NCBI RefSeq assembly: GCF_019649055.1
Contig: NW_026570260.1
Location: 496,001-560,000 of the forward strand
Origin: Paramacrobiotus metropolitanus
Lineage: Eukaryota; Tardigrada; Eutardigrada; Parachela; Macrobiotidae
Length of the DNA: 64,000 nucleotides
Direction: 5' to 3'
Position 1 is the first letter of the stretch, and each line of letters opens with the position of its first letter. The notes beneath the pieces were generated by a model, which had not been told where the DNA came from, made no database searches, and saw only the letters and a program-made list of their open reading frames with translations. Below, piece by piece: positions 22,222-35,032 of this stretch. Position numbers and translations under genes: made by a program.

Positions 22222-25200
22222 ATGTCGGGACTTATTGTTGGCCTGATTGTCGTATCCTGTTGGTTGCCAGTATGCCTGAGTCTAAGCTGCCACTGCAACT
22301 TCTGCGAAGGCGGCGTCTGCACACCCGAGGGGAATGGACGCTGTTTCACCCGCTCCCGCACCGACCGCAACGACCAGATCAACACCAACTGGGGCTGCAT
22401 CAACGAGGAGAATCTCATGCCGCCCCAACGGCCCTTCCTCTGCGAGGGCAATTACGTAAAACCGCACCTGAACACGGTTAAGTGCTGTAAGGAGGATTTC
22501 TGCAATCCGCGCCACCATTTGATCCATCAGCCTACCCCCGGCCCCGTTAACACTACCACGCCCCTGGCGCTGATCGACAACCCCGACACCCGCGCGGTGT
22601 TCATCGCTGCCGTGGCCGTCATCGCGGTGGTAGGGGTGCTGCTGGCGGTGGGGGTGCCGTTCTTCATCATCCAGCGACGGCGCCGCAAGAGGAGGATCAT
22701 GGGCGGCCAGCGCGTGGGGGAGAGCGATAAGCTGATCGAGGGGGGCTCCAGTGGGGGCGACCAGTTGGCCTTCTCCGGGTCGGGATCGGGATTGCCGCTG
22801 CTGAGCCAGAGGACAGTGGCTCGCCAGATTACCCTGTCGACGGCGGTGGGGAAGGGGCGCTTTGGGGAGGTGTGGTTGGGCAGCTGGCATGGAGAGAGGG
22901 TGGCGGTCAAGATCTTCAGCTCGCGTGACGACAAATCGTGGAGTCGGGTAAGCCATCCCTAATGTGTTATTTAACCATAAGTTATGCTGTTATAGTATTA
23001 TTTACGACGCTGTTTTGAAAACTTCGTGATTTCGTTTAGTTGCACATTATTGTGAAAATATGTTCTTTAATTGCACAGTTTTTCCCTTTTCGTGCATTTC
23101 TGCTTGTGATTTAATTTGTACTAAAGTAGTAGTTAAAATGACATGAGTCGACTGTTTTATAAATTCCTCGTTACAATTTGATGCTTTCGATGGTTTGGAA
23201 AATTGCCGGGCATTGTAAACTTTGTTTATCCGCTATCGATGTCGGCGAGTTACTAGTACTGTTTGCGGATTCGCTTATATTCGATTATATGATAATTTTT
23301 CGAAAAGTATTACTTACCGCCGGCTGAGCGAGATGCGAAAGAGCATCCCGCATGGTATCGAGGAAAAACAACGTTACAACGAGCTGTATTATCATGCGAC
23401 GAAACATCGATGGGTGAGTATTTGTGTAGTACGCGGTGCAAATAAACAGCGCGCTGTTCCTGGCTGAAGCAGCTGATTGTCAAAGAGATCGGTAGTTCGG
23501 TACATATGTGGCGGATTAGCAGGCTAATTCCGTGATATGTGACTGTGTCATCTGCGGGCTGTTGTGCTTTGCTCGGGTTTCGCTCGGGCCGATCGATGAA
23601 AATAATACGCTCACTGCTCAGTAAATAATACATAATTCCAGTTGGTCCCCAGAAATCACGGTGTATGGGGATGTTTTCCCTTCGTAATCACGGAAAACGG
23701 TTTTTTCCTTTAATTGTTTTATTTTCTTTCAAGATTACTCTATACTCGTATTTATCGAAGCAGCGGAAATAGAAACGTCCACACTTTATCGGGGAAATAG
23801 AACTTACGTTACGCAGGGTTAGCGTTGAAACCAGCTAGACGTACTCTTAGTTGAGCAAAAAAAAATTCGGCAGTTGATAAATCGCTACCGGAAAGATGAA
23901 TGTTACTTCGACTAGCTGCACTCCTTAGTTGTTGTTACTAAAACGTAAATGTACTGTACACTTTTTCGTGGAGTTTTGGCTTTTGAGCGGTGACTTATCA
24001 GTTTGAAAAACTCACGGTGCATTGAGGATTTGGGCTGGTTGATGTAGTCGTGACAATCTGATTGGCGGTACGGCATTATCGGTGGCATGTGCCGCTGACA
24101 GGTTTTTTGTCTTGTCGTTCTTCGCTAACTAACGCGCTAGCCAGTCATGCTGAGCGGAGAAAAGTATTTTTAAATAGCCTGGCTTTTGATGCCATTGTTA
24201 TTAGCCGGAGCTCTCGTGTATTTGGATACAGTTGTTCTTATCCTAAAAGCACATTACTGTTTTGTGCCTGGCGGGCGCACTTTGTCGTTCTGGTGCCGTC
24301 AACAACAACGATAAACAAATAGATTTTCTGTTAGCTTTTTGTGGTTTTCCTTTGTTCGCGCCGGCTGAGGTCGTTAAGATTTTCTGTTTGTTTAGTAGCT
24401 TTTCGTCATTGAGCTTAATTGGCTTAGGGATGCATCGTCAGTGACGGAGTTTGTATACCGGTATCTTTGTGGTTTTGTTAAATAAATAAACTTCAGAACT
24501 GTTGGTTAGGCGAGGAACTTAGGTGTGAACTGAAGGGTTTCGATTTCCTTTATTGCCGATTTGTTCAATATTTCTCCTCAAATTATTTTCACCGTGTTGC
24601 TTAACTGAATTATGTTAACTGAATTATTAACAGAAAATTAATTTCATTAATTAAGTGACAACAGTAGGCGGTAATATCTGTACGCAATACGCATGCTCTT
24701 ACTAACACATTTAATTTAATTCCTTACTCGTTAATACGAGTATGTTGGTGATCTGTTATAACTGCTCTATCGCTAACATCAACTTCACGGCCCAAAACAT
24801 TCATTCCACAGATTGAGATGACGTGGTTGTGTAATTAGGCACAGGTCCGATCTGCAAATCAGTTAATCAGAAAGATTTTATCGATGTATTTGTGACGAAC
24901 ACGAAAATGAGGGGCCGAGTGTTAGAAGAGCACGTCAGCCCGGGAATTTCCCCCTCCGATCATTAAGGAGTTGACTGCGGAAACGTGAGAGATGCTGATG
25001 GAGATGGTGCGAGGTGTATTCTTTCGGCTGTTGCTGCTACTCACCAGCTGAATGGTGTGGCCGGCATTTGGCAAGTGTTGTTTGTTTTTGGCCAAATGTG
25101 CCTGGCCTAGGGCAATCCTCCAGCATCAAAGTCCGTTTGGCTTTACTTTGACACTCCGATCCGATTCATCCGATCGGATCGCGGGAACGCGCTGGAATGT

Positions 25201-28200
25201 TTATGCAGCAGCGTTTTCGTCACACTTGAGCAGTGACTGTGCGGGAGAAAATACGCCACTATTCAGATCATGTCAAGTGCGCCACTTGCCTAACAAAGTG
25301 CACAAGGGATTTATGTGAAACCTTTTGATACAATTTTTCTGATTACACCCATTTTTAAACTTTAAAAATTCTGCACTGAGCGATACTAGATGCAGTCCTG
25401 TTGGAAAATATTTCGCTGAAGGTTTTGGATTGTGCCGTAATCAGCATCACACTGTGACAGTAGCTCCACAGAAGGTTTAAAACTACCGCAATTTATTACT
25501 GTATTTCGTTTGGCTTGCTTGTTTTCCTGTTTGGAAAACGAAGGCGTCTTGAGCAAATTGTGATACGAGTATGTAATTTTAATCAGTTTGGACTTGGCCG
25601 CTCAGCGATGTTCCTGAAGCACTTCTCCGATGCTTGTATTAAAGTTGAATTAATGAATACATCTTAGAATTATACGAGGAGGGGGTAAATACACGGGATA
25701 GACAGAAAAAACGGCAATAATAAGGGATAACCATTTTCGTGTTGAGCAGCGCGGCCAGCCACCAAGGGCAGGCAGTCCAGCGGCATTACACAAAATTCAG
25801 GCTTTGAGACCCGAGCTGCCTTCTTCGTAGAATCCTGTGTTATATTCAAACACCAGCGTCTTGGACATTTCAGAATCAAACCGTGCAATTGATATCTTAA
25901 AAGAACAAGAAATAATTAACAAGATTTTCGATACCACGCAAGCCGTGATCTATGAGAAACACGACAAGTTATAGCCAAATTACGTTTCCCATAGACAAAG
26001 CATAGGAGCTCCGTGGAAGCAAACCATCCAACTCCTATGCTTAGTCTACGAGAAACTCAAATGGCTCAATCTTGCCTCAGTTTTAATAAGTGGCGAGTAG
26101 TTTGGTATCAAAATCTTGTAAATTGTCCCTGTTCTTTTGAGCTATCGATTGCGCGGATTAATTCTGAAATGTGTGCAAAGACGAATTAAGTTTAACATAG
26201 AAGTCTACGGAGAAACAGCTCGAGACAGTAGTCTCAACGGCTGTTGTGCACTGTGTCACCGAACTGCCTTCACTTGGTGGCTGGCAGTGTTGCACAACAC
26301 GTGAATGGTTATCCTTATTGCCGTTTCTGTCTATCCTTTATTACCTCCTCGTACTTCTATTGCTTGCGTTTTGGGAGCGGTTGTCAATAGCTGGTGGAGA
26401 GCTGATCGCTGCAAATACCGAACCAAATGGGAAAGTGTCTGGGCGTTGGGGCGGAACACGACGCTGAGATTTGATAAGTGGGTAGAAAGTGGGTCAGGTG
26501 TTCGGACAAGCTGCACAGGGACGATTGAGGACAGTTGTGATTTTTGAGTGGCGGGAAAGCCGTAAGATGCGCTGCCATTACATTAGGTACTCCGTACTCG
26601 TATCATGCATGCATGGCATGGTATGCGACTATTTGTATGGGCTGTGTAAGCTCTGGATTGTGGGTATGCCGTATGCCCAAGAAAAGCAATAATAATAAAT
26701 TGACTGTTGTGGAAAAATAATGGCGTGATTAAGATGACCGCATGTGTGTGTTGGTGTGACGGATATACTAATTGATAATTTGGTTGGGAAAACGCCGCAG
26801 CTACGCCAGTGCGGTTTGGGCCCCGGCGAGCGTACTCATGATCGATTTGCGCATTTGTAAATCGATATTTAATTTCCTCGGCCAGCTTTTTATAGACCCC
26901 ATTCCCCACCGGGTGAGCTGCCTGCTGGAGATGCTGTCTCGCCCCAAACGCACTATCATGCTTCAGCGCATTTCAAAACGCCTTGCGCACCGCAAATTAC
27001 ACACACCAGCCTGTAATTGACGCCAGTTGTGCTAAATGTTGTTTCAAATTAGTAATTTTCGTTTGGTCAGTATTAGCAATGAATACCTTAGTTTTTAAAA
27101 CGTATTAACTTTTTTTTTGTAAGGTGCCTCTAATTTTCGGCACGGTGATCGAGTGCAGTATTGGTCTTTCTGCTTTCTCATTGAATTAATTTTCTGAACC
27201 CTTGTTCCTTTATTTTCTGACATGATTAGCTTCAGTTTTGCAGGCGGTTTATTGTTTTTATTTAATTTGCATATTTCCATTAGGAAAAAGTTCGGCAATC
27301 AGCGGACTGTAACGAAGATTCTTTGAATTTCGAAAATGCGAGTGTTAATTTGTAGCGGTTTCGGGTGCGTGGTGGCGATTGACTGATTAATTAGGCAGAT
27401 TGAGCGTGCTGTCTGGCTGCTTGTCAGTGCCCGGCTTGACCTTAATTGACAGAGGCTGATCGCGCGGGTCACAGAGTGCCTGCTGACGTCCTTCTTCCGG
27501 GGGAAACGATTAGTTTTTATCCAGTCGTTTTGGCATGTGCACTGTGCAGTGCCCTGTGCCACGACATATCAGTGGTGGATCAGTATGTAATGTTTTTGTC
27601 TGTTGGCTGCCAGCGCGATATGAGCGCCGGCAGCGTTGGTGTGCTAGTGTGCTACCACACGAGCCTGACTGGCGGAGTGGCATTTAATGACGCTTCATTA
27701 AGCGGTGTGGGTTTGGCCGGCGTGTTGTTCATCCATTAATTTCAATCCATTAATCACTATTAAATTTTTGTGTGAAATTTTCTGCGTGCTGGAATGCTTT
27801 GCCGTTAATCGGAGTGCGAGCACGGAACTGATTGTGAGCTACTTGCGTTTGCGGTTGTGTCGGCCGAGCACCGCGATGGCTGTTGAAAGGCGCTACATGT
27901 TTTCGATTTGATTGCGTTGGGGCTTGAGTACGTACCCTAGTGGTTGTAGTTAAAAAGCTGGTGAAACCATCTCTAATCAACGATTTCTGCAGAACACTAA
28001 ACTTGATCGATCCTGTATCATTAATTTGCGTGATGAGGCCGTTGTGTCAAGAAATGATTGGCACATTTTGCGTGCTTTACCCGAACATGTTTTTCGACTA
28101 AATAAGCAAAATTAAGGAGAAAAATCTTTTGAAAAGACATACAAGCACAAGCACTTATCAGTTGATGCAATAATATTGCCTAAATAATGGGACACTCATA

Positions 28201-30147
28201 ATACAAGACAAAAGTGTTGCAAGTACGGTATTGTAAATCTTACAATTAGAGTATTGTAGTCGTTATGGGCGCTGTTAATCTAATCAACGATTACCCAGAA
28301 ATTGCTACAATAAGCTATGCGCACTCATACGTATTTTGAAATTAACTGATTTTTTAGCAGAAAGTAGGGTAAGGAAAAAGTACGAAGATATATTAATTTA
28401 AAATGATAATGTTTGTAGGAGACCGAGATATACAACACAACGATGCTGCGCCATGAGAATCTCCTGGGTTTTATCGCCTCGGACAACAAAGACACAGGGA
28501 TGCTGACGCAGCTGTGGCTGATCACCGAGTACCATGAGCGCGGTTCCCTCTTCGACTATCTGTCGGAGAACCGGGTGGCGGACGCCGCGGCGCTACTGCG
28601 CCTGACCTATTCGCTGGCGAACGGACTGGCCCATCTGCACATGGAGATCGTCGGTACCCAAGGTAAACCGGCCATTGCCCATCGCGACATCAAGAGCAAG
28701 AACGTCCTCGTTAAGCGCAATGGACAATGTGCGCTGGCCGACTTGGGACTGGCGGTGCGTTTTGATTCCCTCACGGGACTCATCGATATCCCAACGAACG
28801 ACAAGGTATGTTTGGGCTAGACTCTATAGTTATTCGGAATTAGTTTAGAGATAGTTTTGCAATATCGAAAATCGAACCTTTCAGAAGTTGGTTTCAGAGT
28901 GATATGAAATTTGGTTTCAGTATAATCTATTGAAGGGGAAAAACTGTCTCAATGAACCACTTATTTTGAGTTAGGTAATTGGATACTTCTAAGTTAAATT
29001 TTTTTTAAAATACCACCGCAGAGGCAGCATCAAGCAGGTACATGAAGAAATATGTAGAGATTTTTGCTTCTGTGTGAGCCCTTTGTTTTGACGGCATACG
29101 TTTCGCAAAACGACTGCCCGCGAGGGAGACCAGTGTCTTAACTTTTATAAGCATATGCGAGATGCATCATAATACGAACTACGAAAGCCAGTGAAAAGTT
29201 GTTGGTTCGAATATTGAACAGATTTTAGTCTTTTTCATGACTTAATAAAACGTACCATGCTGCTTGTTTTCAGTTGGTCATGCAGAAAACCTTAATTTGG
29301 TATTTATACTCGTACTGTATCTGTTTCAATAGTTAAATAAGAAGTGGTGAGCTGCTTTGTGTTTAACCTGAACTACGACTTTTTTCGCTTTCCGAATACT
29401 TTTATAATATGAATTCGTTGCACCGGACGGCAGAGACACGGTGTTCTCCGGGTTGTTCCATAATTATGACGAAAAGTTTTTAGAAATTGATAACGTGGTA
29501 ATTATTACTAATAATTATTGCTTTTATACAAGATTGTATAGGATATTAATAAAAAAGTATCGAGTTTTCTAATGCCGGGTAACGCAGAGGATGCCGTTTC
29601 TCTGATGTCCGGCACGCGAATTCAAATTGTGATAGTGTGCGAAACGGGAAAAACGTCGATGTACGCAATCAAAATTAATAGTACAGTCGTAATACCGTGC
29701 TTGGCCAGTCAAATACGCAGCATGGATCGGTTGCAGGTGGGCACGAACCGCTATCTGGCGCCGGAAGTCCTGAGCGACGCCATTAATACCAAGAACTTTG
29801 AAGCCTTCAAGGCTGCGGACCTGTACGCCATGGGTCTGGTCTTCTGGGAGATTTGCCGGCGGTACAGTCCGCGGGAGCAGGACTCAGTGGACGACTACCA
29901 GCTGCCGTACTTCGACATGCTGCCCTCGGAACCCAGCGTGGAGGAGGTGGCTGCCGTAGTGTGTGAGAAGCGCATGCGGCCCGGCATCGAGGCATGGCTG
30001 AACGCTGAGACGGCGGAGGACGAGGCACTGTCGCTGCTGACGCGGGTGATGCGAGAGTGCTGGTACGAGAACCCCATGGCCCGGCTGACGGCGCTGCGGG
30101 TCAAGAAGACTCTGGGTAGTATGATGGAGGCACGGGATATCCGCTGA
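22222..30147 (+). CDS. babo: TGF-beta/activin type I receptor kinase (Baboon/ALK4-5 type)
   Basis: Three exons (22222-22947, 28419-28805, 29737-30147) join in phase to about 507 aa. The order is signal peptide ([20 protein letters not shown]), cysteine-rich ectodomain ending CCKEDFCN, one transmembrane helix near residues 124-148, GS box [19 protein letters not shown], and a Ser/Thr kinase with [25 protein letters not shown] and DLGLAV. The L45 loop ([13 protein letters not shown]) matches ALK4/ALK5/Baboon, not the BMP-type ALKs, so signalling through Smad2/3-type R-Smads is inferred. The kinase ends with [20 protein letters not shown], as in the family. Ectodomain, membrane helix and GS box all sit in exon 1, followed by an unusually long 5.5-kb intron that contains a fold-back repeat. 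All catalytic residues appear intact. Confidence 0.95.
22948..28418 (+). other. Intron 1 of the TGF-beta receptor
   Basis: This 5.47-kb GT-AG intron separates the GS-box and ATP-loop exon from the rest of the kinase. It is about ten times longer than the other introns in the same strand's genes. Apart from the fold-back element at 25673-26353 I see no gene in it. It could hold enhancers or an alternative promoter, but no motif proves that. Confidence 0.6.
25673..26353. mobile_element. Large fold-back (palindromic) repeat element
   Basis: The two halves of about 335 bases are imperfect inverted copies. The outer ends pair tacgaggagg with cctcctcgta. Further in, cggcaataataagggataacc pairs with ggttatccttattgccg, and caagattttcgatacca pairs with tggtatcaaaatcttg. 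At the centre, agacaaagcataggag pairs with ctcctatgcttagtct. It has no coding capacity, so it is a fold-back or MITE-type non-autonomous element inserted in the receptor intron. Confidence 0.85.
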
Positions 30148-32071
30148 CCGGCTCCGAGGGTGAGCGGAGGGGAAAAATATACGCACAGACAGGCCAAAGT
30201 GGAACGGGAAAGTGGACGGCGTGCTTGCGCTTCAGCGGAAGAAAGTGCGCGAGGGATTGCCTAAGAGTGGATGTGTACAGTGAGCGGGACGTTATTAGCT
30301 AAATATAGTATTTGACGGTTGGTTTTTACTGGCTTTTGTTTCTTCTCTCTCGTTGTTGATGGTATTTTGTTTTAGTATTATTTGTGTTGACGTGCACATG
30401 TACTTTGTTTTGTTTCGGCTATCGTGTTCGGTTGTTATTTTGTTGTTTCTATCTGGGATGCATTTTATGGTGTTCCGATAATCCCATTATCGAGTATGTA
30501 CAAATTATCATGCCTTTAATAATTCTGTTAATAAATTTAACCCTTTGAGACTGGTACTGGAGTTTTCACTTTCGACGTCTTGCGATAGCTTTTGAATTAC
30601 ATTGACAGAATGTCGTGTTCTTTCCTTTTCCTTCTGGATTTTTTTGTTTCCAACGGTGCTTTATTTTTTGGAATAATGCTTCGCATATTGCTACTGGAGC
30701 TTTCACAGCTTTCCATAATTTTAAGTAAGGCTTTTTTATGAAGTGCTTATATTGGTTTATGGATTTTGTGATTTTATACCACTGAGTTACTTAGCAAGCC
30801 ACAAAACGCTCAGTAATTTTTCTGTCTGCTAATTCAGTAAATTCATCTCTAGACTAACGGAAATTCCATTAAGTTTTCTCACGTAAGAAATGACAGTAAA
30901 CATGGCGGAGCGAATAATTTCAACGGAACAATTAATCATTTTTGCTAAAGCGCATTTTTCAGCCGAGGACGATTGCTATTGATTAGCACCGAACAAATGG
31001 CTGGCGATGTTCACGGTTGTCATGGCAACCCATTTGGCCTGGTTTGAACCCTCTGCTACCGCTGAACGAGTTTGTGGCTTTGATTTTAGCTAATCTTGGC
31101 ACTTTTCCGAACGCCGGCTCACAAATACTGCGAAACGATGAGTCCAACCGGCAGAATTCGCTCTCACAATCAGGTGGAAATTGTATAAGGTATGTGTGAC
31201 GCATGGCACACTCGGCTCAGCTGACAGTAAGAAATTAAGAATGCTGATTAATAACCGGAATCTGCTAGAAATGCGCGGCCGGCCACAAAAATTAATAACA
31301 TAAAAACTCGTACGGAACCGGTGCGTTTTGGAAACAAACGTGCTAAATACCGGTACGTTGCAACATTCTCGTTGTACGATTAGTTGTTGGTTGTACCAAT
31401 GGCATTTCTATCAACTTAGAATCACCGAAACTGTCCACCCCCATAAGGCTATAACTAATATTAATACTGCCCTGTAAACTAAAATTAAACATTAATTTCT
31501 TCCGGTTTGCGGAAAAATTTATTGTAAATTGTGAAATTCATTCATTCTACTGATTCTAGAATTCACTGCAAATTCACTGGAAATTCTGAAAACAGAAAAA
31601 CGCCAATTCGGAAACAATTATCATCTTAAAAAATATCTAGCTGTTCAAATGAGAGCAAACTGCAAGTCTAAACCAAAAGAAACCTTTGATAATCAACCTA
31701 ATCAACCAAACAGAGATCATTTAGTTTTTACATACACGAACGGATCGTTAACAGACACACAAGCAATCACATGGTGCTGTTCCCTTGATCTTGCCGCTGC
31801 TCTTCAAAAAATGTCACATGAACAAAGATCAAATCAGCGATCATTTTAAATTTTTAGCCAATGTGTTATTGAAATGTTTCAGAATTCGGAGACCCAGAAC
31901 GAAATCTGCTACAACCAATTAAGCAAAACTAAGCCGACAGAAATAAATTAACTTCACTCAGCAAAATATTAATTTCCTGCGCACCAGAACCAAATCAAAT
32001 GCCGAAGCCTTCGAAGAAAACACAATAAAAATCAAAAAGAACCCTTGTCACACCATTAAGAAAGCGCCGCT
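30148..32071. other. Intergenic between convergent receptor and PRDX5 genes
   Basis: It holds the receptor 3' UTR and the downstream flank of peroxiredoxin 5. It is AT-rich, with no supported gene. Confidence 0.45.
30530..30535 (+). terminator. Polyadenylation signal AATAAA of the receptor gene
   Basis: This is the first canonical AATAAA after the receptor stop codon, implying a 3' UTR of about 400 bases. Confidence 0.55.
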
Positions 32072-33645
32072 TCAGAGGTCATTGACGATGGCATCCGCCA
32101 GGCTGCAGGTAGTTCCCGTGCCGTCCGGCTCCACGTTCAGCTTCTTCACCACACCATCCTCCACGATGGCCGAATAGCTGCTCCGAAGAAAACGAGTTAT
32201 AGCAGAGTAGGATTAGTAACCAAGAAACTCTTCTACAACGATTTGGCAAGGAATTTCTGATACTCCTAATTTTCTTGCTTCTTGCTTAATATCCGCACAG
32301 ATTTTCTCGTTGTATTTATATATCGCATGGAATAAAGTGTTACAACAAGTCTCTGAGTCAAACTGTTCCTTAAATCACAACGCTTAACGGGGGTGCCGAA
32401 AAACAGCAAGCAAAATGCCACAGAGGAGCAGTCGCTTCCATTTTCTTACCGCTTGGAGCGGGCATTTCCCAACACCGGATTGGCGGCCAACTCCAGTCCG
32501 ACGGCCTTGGTGAACTTGCCATCAGGATCAGCCAGCATGTGGATGTTGGAACCGACTTTGTGTTCCTTGCCCCAGGCGTCCATCCTGCAACAAACACTTT
32601 TCAACGCAAAAACAGCCGAATTAGCGACAATCACTCGGTCTCAACCTCAACCGCCCAGAGATGTCTGGATCTTTCCGCAAGAAAATACACATCTCCTTTC
32701 AATAACTTCTTTCATAAATTCTCATTTATATAACGCGCATTGCCACAATTGTATCTCAGTATTTAATTTTAATAACATTTCTACAACAACTGCTTAAGGT
32801 TTTATAAAAATACTCTACACTCTTAAAATATGTAAAAATCAGATCACTTCTGTCCAAACGGACCACGGCATCTGCCATGGGATGCTCTAAAGAAAAATTT
32901 ATTTTTGCAAAACTTTTCATCCAAATTCTAATGACTTCAAAATTCTTATCGTCAATGTTCGCCGACTAAAAACAGTTATTCCATCCGTGCGCACCTAGTT
33001 ACATATAACCAAGCCTTTTCTTAGATGAATATCAAGTGATAGCAAATTCGCAATAAAAAAGTGAGCTGCTGTCAATGGGACAAGACTGTCACAAGAGTCT
33101 ATGGATTTCATTTCACACTTACACGAAGGGATCGTTGACAGCCAGACAAGCAATCACTTCCGCGCCCTTCGCCTTGATTTTGTCGATATTCTTGACATAG
33201 CTGGGCAGGTGTTTCTGCAGCGAAAACCATACTGACACCTGCCAAATGGAATTCGCGAGTAAGCAAACTAACAGCCGAGCAGCCAGGAGTGAAAGCGCCG
33301 GGAACGGCGAACAAAATTCCCTTCTTCCCTTTGAACAGCTCCCGCATATTGATCTTCTTGCTCACATCGCCGTCGAACACCTCCACATCGGGCAGTTGAT
33401 CACCCTCCTACAGAAAACAACGGTGCACCAGTACTCGGATGCTGCGGGGTAACAACATCAGAAAACTAAAATTCGGAAAATCTGAGAGGCAGTTCAGACA
33501 AATATGTCGTCGTCTATTACTTCCCCGTAACCCGCTGTCGGTCTATTAATGGCCAGTACACAGGGAACAATAATTACCGCAGCGTAAGATGACTAAGATC
33601 AGCATTTTCTCTCGAATTTTGTTTACCAACCTTCAATTGAGCCAT
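32072..33645 (-). CDS. PRDX5: Peroxiredoxin 5
   Basis: Five exons on the minus strand (33645-33631, 33407-33273, 33214-33123, 32584-32450, 32177-32072) join to about 160 aa. The match to atypical 2-Cys peroxiredoxins is close: [20 protein letters not shown] with the peroxidatic Cys in [58 protein letters not shown] and the resolving Cys in [10 protein letters not shown]. It reduces hydrogen peroxide, alkyl peroxides and peroxynitrite and is recycled by thioredoxin. No mitochondrial presequence precedes MAQLK in this model, so a cytosolic or peroxisomal form is inferred; the C-terminus NDL is a weak PTS1-like end. The junction after MAQLK can use either of two acceptors three bases apart. Confidence 0.97.
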
Positions 33646-35032
33646 CTTGGATGCAGCGGTACCTTTATAAGAGAGAAGAAAAAATAAAAAAATCACCCAG
33701 AAAAATCTACGGGAAAGGAAACCTAACGAGGAGCAGTCTGGGCGGCGAAGGATCGGTGGAATGTGGCGATGGGGAGAGGTCGGAGAAGGCTGCGGAAAAG
33801 AGGCGCACTGACTGATACGGACATAATTACAGTACCGAGCCCCGGCTTACAACAGATGATTTGGCAGGTTTTATCGCGGAAACCCTTGTATGCAAAATCG
33901 CTGATTTTACCTGACGGCGGGCCTGGGGAGATTTGCGCCGTTTCTTCGATCGATACCCTGCAACTTCAGTTTGCAAACACTGCACTTGCATCATGTATGT
34001 ACGGTGGTGATTCGTCCTACAAGACCGGCGTACAATGTACGACAAAAAGAGGTTGAACCGATCAGTCGGTCCGCGGTTCGAACTATGCTGTGCCTACGAG
34101 AAATCAAAATGGCTAGAATTTGTGCTGTTCGCCATAAACAGCCACAGGTTTAGTATCAAAAAGTGTAAAATTTTTTTCTGCACCTTTTGATATGCAACTA
34201 CTATAGCTGCACTTCGATATTCACGGAGCGCGAGCGTCTGAAAGTAGTGAGTTAGCGTCCAAGTTTTAGTGGTGGCGTGTCGTTGCGAGGTTATTTTGAA
34301 CCGCGGACCGACTGATCGGTTCAACCTCTTTTTGTCGTACATTGTACATGCCGTACAACAAGCACTCTCACAATCAGCCACTCTGCTCGTCAGCTGTTCC
34401 AGTCAACTTCGGAACTTTCACACAGCGGCAGTGGCATGCCGAGCCGATCGTTAACAAAATCGTGGTCAAGGCGTATGGCGTTTTATCCTTTCTTAAAAGA
34501 AAAATTATCATCAAATGTAACTATAACTGCCAAAAGAAAATTTCGGAAAAAAAAACACGTTTCCGCAAGCGTCAGAAAGTTTTAACTTTGACAAGTTAGT
34601 AAAAAGTAAAACGCACGTAAGTTAGTAAAAACGCACTGGCGACATACACTATTCTAGCATTATACCTATCTATATCTATACAATATAATAAATATATTAT
34701 AATATAATATACGTAGTCGGTATTTAACTGGTTATTCACATGAACATTGGTGAGAAACAAAAAATCACACGTAATTAAGTAAATATACAAAGAACTGATA
34801 CTCGTACCATGGCATGCTCGTATTGTACAGTACATAATATTGACAATGCGCGCCGACGTATGCCGATGTGCAGTACTGTAATATCGACTCTTATAATTAT
34901 TATAGTATGGTACAGTACTCATTCCTCGTCGAAATTTTAAAAATTAATATACAGACAGGTATGGTAAGCACTACTGGAGTACTTAATCAATCTAATGCGC
35001 TACACGTTAATTAAGGGAATGGGATAAGCTTT
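33646..35032. other. Intergenic, PRDX5 to carboxylesterase
   Basis: It contains the PRDX5 promoter side, a MITE (34030-34347) and a very AT-rich stretch near 34600-34950. No gene is supported. Confidence 0.45.
34030..34347. mobile_element. MITE with 51-bp terminal inverted repeats
   Basis: The left end (34030-34080) starts gtacaatgtacgacaaaaag and continues through ggttgaaccgatcagtcggt. The right end (34296-34347) is its inverse copy with almost no mismatch. The element is 318 bp with no ORF of note. Its interior shares a core (ctacgagaaa...caaaatggct) with the fold-back element in the receptor intron, so both belong to one repeat family. The ends are nearly identical, which suggests recent movement. 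Confidence 0.88.

Noticed and set aside
29200-29225. GGTTCGAAT string like a tRNA T-loop
   Set aside because: No matching acceptor stem, A box or cloverleaf could be drawn around it.
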